Below, in pieces: positions 58,722 through 64,000 of a DNA stretch of 64,000 nucleotides (positions are counted from its first letter, which is position 1; every line of letters begins with the position of its first letter). Source of the stretch: Ramlibacter tataouinensis (GTDB lineage Bacteria; Pseudomonadota; Gammaproteobacteria; Burkholderiales; Burkholderiaceae_C); the NCBI RefSeq assembly GCF_027941915.1, contig NZ_CP116009.1, positions 3,658,001 to 3,722,000 of the forward strand. Direction: 5' to 3'. The notes under the pieces were generated by a model. That model saw nothing but the letters and a program-made list of their open reading frames with translations. It was not told the DNA's origin and made no database searches. The position numbers were made by a program, and so were the translations under genes.

Positions 58722-59075
58722 ATGATCGATCGGCTCTTCGTCTACGGCACGCTGGCACCGGGTCGCTCCAATGCGCATGTGCTGGCCGATGTGGCGGGCA
58801 CCTGGGAGCCGGCCACGGTGCGCGGGCGGCTGCTGCCGCAGGGGTGGGGCGCCGCTGCCGGCTGGCCCGGCATCATCCCGGACCCGCGCGCCGGCGAGGT
58901 CCGGGGCCTCGTCTTCAGCTCTCCCGCCTTGCGGGCCGACTGGCCGCGCCTGGACGAGTTCGAAGGCCCCGGCTACCAGCGCGTCCTGGTTTCGGCGAAG
59001 CTCGACACCGGATCGGAGGTGCAGGCCTACGTGTACGCACTCAGCAGCACGCCGCCGGAGACGGACGGAAGCTGA
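58722..59075 (+). CDS. Gamma-glutamylcyclotransferase (AIG2-like) family protein
   Basis: 117 residues. It begins MIDRLFVYGTLAPGRSN with the substrate-binding YGTL loop. The catalytic Glu is likely in RLDEFEGPGYQRVLV, followed by QAYVYAL. Such proteins act as gamma-glutamylamine or gamma-glutamyl cyclotransferases. An upstream GTG (58707) overlapping the previous stop would add five residues (MSASS); ATG 58722 is used because the conserved N-terminus begins there. Confidence 0.8.
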   Translation: MIDRLFVYGTLAPGRSNAHVLADVAGTWEPATVRGRLLPQGWGAAAGWPGIIPDPRAGEVRGLVFSSPALRADWPRLDEFEGPGYQRVLVSAKLDTGSEVQAYVYALSSTPPETDGS

Positions 59076-59138
59076 CGGTTCCCCTGGGCGCGGACGGCAT
59101 CCGTACGCCCGCGCCCGCAGACCCCGCAGGAGCATGCC

Positions 59139-59549
59139 ATGCGAAGCACCAGCTGGTACACCCGGTTCGCGCGGGCGGCGGCCTATTTCTGTGGCCGCCC
59201 GCGCGTGTTCACTTTGGCGGTCGCCGTCGTCGGCGTCTGGATCGTCACGGGGCCGCTGTTCGGCTTCAGCGACACGTGGCAGCTGGTCATCAACACCGGC
59301 ACCACGATCGTCACGTTCCTGATGGTGTTCCTGATCCAGAACACCCAGAACCGGGACACCGAGGCGATCCAGATCAAGCTGGACGAGTTGATCCGCGCGA
59401 CCCAGGGGGCGCACAACGCCTTGCTCGACCTGGAGGAACTGGAGGACCAGGCGATCGACGCCTTCCGGGCGAAGTACGAGGCACTGGCCGCGGCCGCACG
59501 GGCGGGCGTGGGCCAGGGCAGCTTCGACACCGGTACACCGGAGCCGTGA
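59139..59549 (+). CDS. Low-affinity iron permease family protein
   Basis: 136 residues. Two membrane segments (about 22-40, [20 protein letters not shown]; about 48-68, [20 protein letters not shown]) and the family hallmark [20 protein letters not shown], followed by a helical tail. Despite the family name, bacterial members of this small type have no proven transport function. It is alone, 63 bases downstream of the cyclotransferase gene. Confidence 0.8.
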   Translation: MRSTSWYTRFARAAAYFCGRPRVFTLAVAVVGVWIVTGPLFGFSDTWQLVINTGTTIVTFLMVFLIQNTQNRDTEAIQIKLDELIRATQGAHNALLDLEELEDQAIDAFRAKYEALAAAARAGVGQGSFDTGTPEP

Positions 59550-59733
59550 GGGTGGGCACGAGCTGTGCTGGCATCATCCGGCCCTCTGGTCCCTGCTGCC
59601 CGAGAAGGTCGAGCCCCGCATCGCGGTGCCGCACTGGCCGCAGTTCCTGCGCGGGTGCGTGCGTTACCGGCAATCGCTCGATGAGCAGGCACCGGCTGCG
59701 CCGAGAACGGATGAGGAGAGCGGGCCGGCATGA
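59548..59733 (+). pseudogene. Possible 3' remnant of a gene
   Basis: A frame without a start reads HELCWHHPALWSLLPEKVEP and then AVPHWPQFLRGCVRYRQSLD before a TGA at 59731. The Trp/His/Pro-rich, protein-like composition suggests the C-terminal end of a lost gene. It overlaps the last two bases of the preceding gene. No family named. Confidence 0.3.
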
Positions 59734-59814
59734 CGCGTCTGTCGAAATCCGGCGGCCCGGATCGTCGTGGCAGCAGGGGAGCGCCGCTCCCTGTCCATTC
59801 AGAAGGAGAACGCA

Positions 59815-60249
59815 ATGCGATTCATGGTGATGGTCAAGGCCACGGCCGACAGCGAGGCCGGCGTGATGCCCTCGGAGCAGTTGTTGGCCGAGATGGGGCG
59901 CTTCAACGAAGAGCTGGTCAAGGCCGGCGTGATGCTGTCCGGCGAAGGGCTGCACCCCAGCGCCAAGGGCGCTCGGGTGCGCTTCGCCGGGCGCGACCGC
60001 ACGGTCGTCGATGGCCCGTTCGCCGAGACCAAGGAGCTGGTCGCCGGCTTCTGGATCTGGCAGTGCGCGTCGATGCAGGAGGCCATCGACTGGGTCAAGC
60101 GCTGCCCCAATCCCATGCCCGGCGAATCGGAGATCGAGATCCGGCGCATCTTCGAGGCCGACGACTTCGGCGAGGCCTTCACGCCCGAGTTGCGCGAACA
60201 GGAAGACAGGCTGCGCGACGAGCTCGCCCGCAAGGCCGCAAGCCAGTAG
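59815..60249 (+). CDS. YCII-related (DGPF-type) protein
   Basis: 144 residues, dimeric alpha/beta ferredoxin-like fold. It starts MRFMVMVKATADSEAG and contains the diagnostic VDGPFAETKELVAGFWIWQC segment near residue 65 and NPMPGESEIEIRRIFEADDF near the end. YCII-type proteins are small enzymes or regulators, often next to extracytoplasmic sigma factors, though none is seen here. A strong AGAAGGAGA precedes the ATG. Confidence 0.85.
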   Translation: MRFMVMVKATADSEAGVMPSEQLLAEMGRFNEELVKAGVMLSGEGLHPSAKGARVRFAGRDRTVVDGPFAETKELVAGFWIWQCASMQEAIDWVKRCPNPMPGESEIEIRRIFEADDFGEAFTPELREQEDRLRDELARKAASQ

Positions 60250-60280
60250 CGGCCGGGCTCTTGCAGGCGGCCCCGGGTCC

Positions 60281-60595
60281 ATGATCTTCGCCCTCTGCGT
60301 CGCCGAGCGCAGGCTGCTGGTCTTCGAGGCCGAGGTTGCGGCGATCGCGCACGCCGAAGACAGCGACGGGACCGCCTGGCAGTTCTTCGATGCGGCCGGG
60401 CTGCCGCTGGAGGTGGTGACGGCCGGCGAGCACCCGCGCTGCTTCTTCGTCGCGCCGGACACGCTGTACCTGCGGGCTGCCGACCGCCAGGCCGGCCTGG
60501 CGCAGCGCCTGCATGAAGTGGCGGCGGTGCAGGGGCCGGCCCCGCTCGACAGCGTGCAGGGCGTGCGCGACTGGCTGCGCCGGTCGAAGGCTTGA
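60281..60595 (+). CDS. Hypothetical protein, 104 aa
   Basis: Begins MIFALCVAERRLLVFEAEVA and has a compact alternating alpha/beta pattern, ending with a helix (SVQGVRDWLRRSK). No membrane segment, signal or known motif. It starts 31 bases after the YCII gene on the same strand and may be cotranscribed. Confidence 0.5.
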   Translation: MIFALCVAERRLLVFEAEVAAIAHAEDSDGTAWQFFDAAGLPLEVVTAGEHPRCFFVAPDTLYLRAADRQAGLAQRLHEVAAVQGPAPLDSVQGVRDWLRRSKA

Positions 60596-60678
60596 GGGCG
60601 GCGGCCTTTCGCATCACGCGACACTGCCACACGCGCGCGACCACGCGTGCCGTCACGCGATTGCGCTAGGCTCGGACC

Positions 60679-60966
60679 ATGCCATCCGTGTCGCCGCTCG
60701 CCACCGCCGTCATCGTGATCGGGGCCACCTTCGGCCTGGCCCTGGTGCTGGGTGCGCTCACGCGCAACACCTTCTTCTCGCTGGTGGCGCCGCTGGCGGT
60801 GCCGGTGCTGGTGGTGGCCACCGAGTTGCGCGGGTCGATGCGGGGCGACGAGCTGCTGGCGGCGCTGCCCTACCTGGCCGGCGGGGCGCTGCTGTCGATC
60901 GTGGTGGCCATGGCCGGGGTGTACGCCGGCCGCTGGCTGCGCGGCAAGCTGTCCGCGCGGCGCTAG
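60679..60966 (+). CDS. Small three-TM membrane protein, 95 aa
   Basis: Hydrophobic segments at about 7-28 (LATAVIVIGATFGLALVLGA), 33-50 (FFSLVAPLAVPVLVVATEL) and 64-85 (LAGGALLSIVVAMAGVYAGR), ending with a basic tail RGKLSARR. No family recognised. Confidence 0.55.
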   Translation: MPSVSPLATAVIVIGATFGLALVLGALTRNTFFSLVAPLAVPVLVVATELRGSMRGDELLAALPYLAGGALLSIVVAMAGVYAGRWLRGKLSARR

Positions 60967-60993
60967 ATTGCCGCGGCGCCGGCTGCGGCAAGC

Positions 60994-61479
60994 TCAGGGC
61001 TTGCCCACGTGCCGCAGTCGCTCCCGCGCCTGCGAGCGGGAGATGCCCAGCTGCCGCGCCAGGGCCGTCACGGCCGCCTCCTCGCGTTCGGATGCGGAGT
61101 GGTGCGCCAGCCGCTGCAGGGCCTGCCGCATGCCTTCGATCAGCGGCCGGATCACCTGGAAGGGATGCAGGTTGAATTCCGCCGCCCGCGCGACGGCGGT
61201 CCGGATCGCCAGCGACACCGCCGCCACCGGGCTGATGCCTTCGGCCACCGCCTGCTCGAGCGCCCGGTTGATGGCGCCCACCGCGCGGTGTTTCGCCAGC
61301 ACGGCACCCGGCGAGTCGGGCACGGAAAGTTCGGGGGGATGGAGTCGGGCCAGCAGTCCCAGCGAGGCGGTGGCCATCGCGATGGCGGCGGCGCGCGCGT
61401 CGGCCTGGATCAGGTCCGCCATGCGGTCGAGGATCAGGGCCTGGATCTCGCGGCGCTGCGGGTCGGTCTGTTCCGGCAT
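60994..61479 (-). CDS. Hypothetical helical protein with C-terminal HTH-like motif, 161 aa
   Basis: Almost all helical (ILDRMADLIQADARAAAIAM and following). The end, ALARQLGISRSQARERLRHV, reads like a helix-turn-helix recognition segment. No sensory domain is recognised. It is convergent with the small membrane-protein gene. It could be a small DNA-binding protein; this is a weak inference. Confidence 0.5.
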   Translation of the reverse strand: MPEQTDPQRREIQALILDRMADLIQADARAAAIAMATASLGLLARLHPPELSVPDSPGAVLAKHRAVGAINRALEQAVAEGISPVAAVSLAIRTAVARAAEFNLHPFQVIRPLIEGMRQALQRLAHHSASEREEAAVTALARQLGISRSQARERLRHVGKP

Positions 61480-61597
61480 CGATGTCCCCCTGGCTGAACG
61501 GGGCCGATGCTAGCCAGTGCTACCTCTGGTTGCAACAAAAAGTGGAACGATGAGCCCACGCGATGCAAGGTTGAGTTGGCGCGGAGCACCCCCTCGG

Positions 61598-61615
61598 GCC
61601 CGGCCTGCACCGGGC
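61598..61615 (-). terminator. Hairpin at the end of tolC
   Basis: GCCCGG-N6-CCGGGC overlaps the first base of the tolC stop codon. It lacks a T-run, so a factor-independent terminator is doubtful. Confidence 0.25.
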
Positions 61616-62940
61616 TACTTCACCACCAGCGCATTGAGCCGCGCCAGGTCCTCCGGGACCAGCGTGCCGTTGGCCTGGCGCAGGCGCAGGTGGCCGAGCA
61701 GCACGTTGTAGCGGGCCTGTGCCAGGTCGCGCTTGGTCTGGAACAGCTGGCTCTGCGCGTTCAGCACGTCGATGTTGATGCGCACGCCGACCTGGTAGCC
61801 CAGGCGGTTGGCGTCCAGCGCCAGCTGGCTGGACGCCTCGGCGGCTTCCAGCGCGCGCACCTGGCCCTGGCCGGAGAGCACGCCGAAATAGGCGGTGCGG
61901 GTGGCCTGGGCCACGTTGCGGCGCGCGGCCTCCAGGTCGGCCTGCGCCTTTTCTTCCAGCGACAGGGTCTCGCGCACCCGGTTCTGGGTGGCGAAGCCGG
62001 CGAACAGGGGCAGGTTGAAGGTCACGCCGAGCTGGCCCACGTTGCTGCGGTTGTCCAGCGCGCTGGTGGTGCTGCCGCCCAGGTTGCGCTGCACGCCGTA
62101 GCTGGCGGTCAGGTCCAGCGTGGGCTTGTGGCCGGCCTTGGCCTTCTCGATCTCCCACTCGGCAATGTCGAGCGCGGTGCGGGCCTGCTGGATCACCGGG
62201 CTGGCCCCTTCGGCCTGCGACACCCAGGCTTCCGCGCTGGCGGGCTCGGGGGCCGGCACGTTCAGCGGCGCGGCCAGCGGCGTCGGCTGCGCATCGGGCT
62301 TGCCGGTCAGCGTCTCCAGCGCCAGCCGGCGCACCCGCAGGTCGTTCTCGGCCTGGATCTCCTGCGCGGTCACCAGGTCGTAGCGCGCCTGCGCCTCGCG
62401 GGTGTCGGTGATGGTGGCGGTGCCGACCTCGAAGTTGCGCTTGGCCGAGGCGAGCTGCTCGCCCACCGCGGTCTTTTGCGCCCGCACGAAGGCCAGCGTG
62501 TCCTGCGCGGCCAGTACGTCGAAGTAGGCCTGGCTCACGCGCACGATCAGGTCCTGCGCGGCGGCCGTCAGCTGCGACTGGGCCAGCTCGGCCTGCAGCT
62601 TGCCCTGCTGCCAGGTGGCCCAGTTGGCCGGGCGGTACAGCGGTTGCGAGGCGGCGATGCTGGCCGTGCGGGTGCCGAAGCTGCGGTCGGTCGGGGGGGT
62701 GTTGACGTCGAGGCTGGAGCGGCTCACGCCGGCCGACAGGTTGGCGCTGGGCAGGATGCCGGCGCGGGCCTGCTCGGCGCGCGCCAGGTTGGCGTCGTAC
62801 TGCGCCTTGGCCGATTGCCAGGCGGCGTCGTGGGCGCGCGCCGACTCGTACAGCTCCAGCAGGCTTTGCGCACCCGCGGGTGCGGCCGCGAAGGCGGCGA
62901 CCAGGGCCGCTGCCAGGGGGAGTCGCCGTGAAGCTGTCAT
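61615..62940 (-). CDS. tolC: TolC family outer-membrane efflux/secretion channel
   Basis: 441 residues. Signal peptide to about AAPAGAQ (residue 25), then two outer-membrane-efflux repeats with long alpha-helices and short beta strands (SLLELYESARAHDAAWQSAK; VGQLGVTFNLPLFAGFATQN; VLNAQSQLFQTKRDLAQARY). As in TolC, it would form a trimeric channel for type I export or RND pumps; no pump genes lie nearby. It lies 48 bases after the rhodanese gene on the same strand. Confidence 0.92.
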   Translation of the reverse strand: MTASRRLPLAAALVAAFAAAPAGAQSLLELYESARAHDAAWQSAKAQYDANLARAEQARAGILPSANLSAGVSRSSLDVNTPPTDRSFGTRTASIAASQPLYRPANWATWQQGKLQAELAQSQLTAAAQDLIVRVSQAYFDVLAAQDTLAFVRAQKTAVGEQLASAKRNFEVGTATITDTREAQARYDLVTAQEIQAENDLRVRRLALETLTGKPDAQPTPLAAPLNVPAPEPASAEAWVSQAEGASPVIQQARTALDIAEWEIEKAKAGHKPTLDLTASYGVQRNLGGSTTSALDNRSNVGQLGVTFNLPLFAGFATQNRVRETLSLEEKAQADLEAARRNVAQATRTAYFGVLSGQGQVRALEAAEASSQLALDANRLGYQVGVRINIDVLNAQSQLFQTKRDLAQARYNVLLGHLRLRQANGTLVPEDLARLNALVVK

Positions 62941-62988
62941 TCGTCCGTCCTTGCTCGAGTTCTGTCGGTCGATTCGGTGGTGGGGGCT

Positions 62989-63324
62989 TCAGTAGCGCGG
63001 CACGGCGCAGTCGCGCTCGAGCGACCAGGCGTCGATGCCGCCCACGATGTTGGCCACGTGCTCGAAGCCGTTGTGCGCCAGGAACATCGCCACCCGCTGG
63101 CTGCGTGCGCCGTGGTGGCACAGGCAGGCCACCGGCCGGTCGGCATCCAGTTCGGCCAGCCGGGCCGGGATCTCGTTCATCGGGATGGCCACGACCTCGA
63201 AGCCGGCCGGCGCCACGCTGGCCGCGCGCAGCTCCGGCGCCTCGCGCACGTCCAGCACGAGGCCGTTGCCGCCCTGGGCGGCCAGCCAGGCGTCGAGGTC
63301 GGTGGGGCGGACCTGGTCGATCAT
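62989..63324 (-). CDS. Rhodanese-like domain protein
   Basis: 111 residues, one rhodanese domain. N-terminal LVLDVREAPELRAA and the active-site loop CLCHHGARSQRVAMFL, with the catalytic Cys two residues after the first Cys and the usual C-x-x-G-x-R-S shape. Sulfur-transfer or redox role in the cytoplasm. Its ATG shares one base with the Pcm stop (TGATG). Confidence 0.9.
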   Translation of the reverse strand: MIDQVRPTDLDAWLAAQGGNGLVLDVREAPELRAASVAPAGFEVVAIPMNEIPARLAELDADRPVACLCHHGARSQRVAMFLAHNGFEHVANIVGGIDAWSLERDCAVPRY

Positions 63325-64000
63325 CAGAACTTGAAGCGCGAGGGCTCAGGGAAGTTCAGCAGGCGCGGCGCCAGCGTGTCCCAGGGCTGCGCCGTGGTGA
63401 AGGTGGCGTCGCCGGTGCGGGTGATGATGGTGGCGCGCATCACCGGCTCGTCGCCGGTGATGGTGGCGAGGCGGCCGCCCGGCTTGAGCTGCTGCAGCAG
63501 CGCCTGCGGCACCTCGGCCACCGAGCCGCTGAGCAGGATCACGTCGAACGGGCCTTCGGCGGCCAGGCCGCGCGAGCCGTCGGCCTCGCGCACTTCGCAG
63601 TTGCGCACGCCGGCGCGCTGCAGGTTCTCGCGCGCCATGCGGGCCAGCTCGGGCTCGATCTCCAGCGTGATCACGCGCTGGGCGCGCGCCGCCAGCAGCG
63701 CCGCCATGTAGCCGGAGCCGGCGCCGACTTCGAGCACCTTCTCGTGGCCCTGCAGCTTCACGTCCTGCACCAGGCGCGCTTCGACCTTGGGCTCCAGCAT
63801 CACCTGGCCCAGGCGCAGCGCCTCGTCGCGCTCGCCGCGCAGCGGCAGCATCATGTCCACGAAGGCCAGCGCCCGGTGCCGGGGCGGCACGAACTCCTCG
63901 CGCCGGATCTGCGCCAGCAGTTGCAGGATCGGCTCGTCCAGCACATCCCAGGGGCGGATCTGCTGCTCGATCATGTTGAAGCGGAGTTCGGCAAGGGTCG
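63324..64000 (-). CDS. pcm: Protein-L-isoaspartate O-methyltransferase, 5' partial
   Basis: The frame continues to the right edge, reading ...LAELRFNMIEQQIRPWDVLD, so the start is outside; ATG at 63972-63974 is probably internal. SAM motif I is VLEVGAGSGYMAALLAARAQ, with the post-I acidic LEIEPELARMAREN and motif II DVILLSGSV. It repairs isoaspartyl residues in damaged proteins, or is a family member with another substrate. The Pcm-rhodanese-TolC order is a conserved betaproteobacterial block. Confidence 0.9.
   Translation of the reverse strand, partial: TLAELRFNMIEQQIRPWDVLDEPILQLLAQIRREEFVPPRHRALAFVDMMLPLRGERDEALRLGQVMLEPKVEARLVQDVKLQGHEKVLEVGAGSGYMAALLAARAQRVITLEIEPELARMARENLQRAGVRNCEVREADGSRGLAAEGPFDVILLSGSVAEVPQALLQQLKPGGRLATITGDEPVMRATIITRTGDATFTTAQPWDTLAPRLLNFPEPSRFKF

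Noticed and set aside
59730-60284. Alternative frame over the YCII gene
   Set aside because: The YCII protein in the other frame has the DGPF motif and a strong ribosome-binding site.
61520-63121. 533-codon minus-strand frame overlapping tolC in another frame
   Set aside because: Arg/Gly/Pro-rich shadow; tolC in the neighbouring frame has signal peptide and family motifs.
1-64000. CRISPR array, tRNA or rRNA genes
   Set aside because: No regularly spaced direct repeats, tRNA-like TTCGANTC arms in cloverleaf context or rRNA-like sequence were seen by eye; a covariance search would be decisive.

Overview
The window is high-GC proteobacterial chromosome. The gene content (a Bug-type tripartite-transporter receptor beside an amidase and a LysR regulator, an EpsA/EpsL/EpsE/EpsF/EpsG exopolysaccharide locus, and heptose/Kdo transferases near TolC and Pcm) points to a betaproteobacterium of the order Burkholderiales. 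This is inferred from gene content; no rRNA, tRNA or CRISPR array was seen. Both edges cut genes: an M24 peptidase-like protein at the left and Pcm at the right.

Layout. 0-6 kb: a catabolic cluster (M24-like protein, isopropylmalate-dehydrogenase-family enzyme, Bug receptor, amidase) with a divergent LysR gene. 6-10.8 kb: a doubly broken histidine kinase, a patatin/flavin-reductase pair, a DnaQ-like exonuclease and a pseudouridine-synthase relative that has lost its catalytic motif. 10.7-14.9 kb: a hydroxyquinol-type aromatic pathway (FAD monooxygenase diverging from an intradiol dioxygenase and maleylacetate reductase). 15-19.3 kb: stress-type small genes, namely two Hsp20 proteins behind a good sigma-32-like promoter, an RlpA-like protein, and a run of very small disordered proteins.

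19.7-41.3 kb is one large exopolysaccharide region. A LuxR-type EpsA regulator, phosphoglycosyltransferase, EpsL, EpsE, EpsF, EpsG and a WecB/TagA transferase run rightward. A second block runs leftward: a small exported protein, Wzx-type flippase, O-antigen-ligase-like polymerase, three glycosyltransferases, GMC oxidoreductase, epimerase, acetyltransferase and a family 8 glycoside hydrolase. Several of its junctions are 4-base stop/start overlaps. Together they give initiation, assembly, flipping, polymerisation, export and trimming of a polysaccharide.

41.5-49.1 kb carries an EamA transporter, Ogt and an Ada-AlkA fusion as one overlapping leftward unit, then phosphomannomutase, WaaC and WaaA (LPS core). 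49.3-51.6 kb encodes a trehalose-6-phosphate synthase fused to a membrane sensor-like N-terminus.

The most notable feature is 52.04-56.71 kb: a visibly lower-GC row of same-strand small genes separated by attC-like recombination sites. No integron integrase is present, so this looks like a CALIN (cluster of attC sites lacking an integron integrase) of about seven cassettes. Cargo includes a PD-(D/E)XK-like nuclease, a zinc-ribbon coiled-coil protein, a DUF4145/HEPN protein and an undescribed two-gene pair. 56.7-61.5 kb holds small accessory enzymes, including a deaminase-GFA fusion. TolC, rhodanese and Pcm end the window. The 48.4-61.5 kb segment appears inserted between waaA and tolC.
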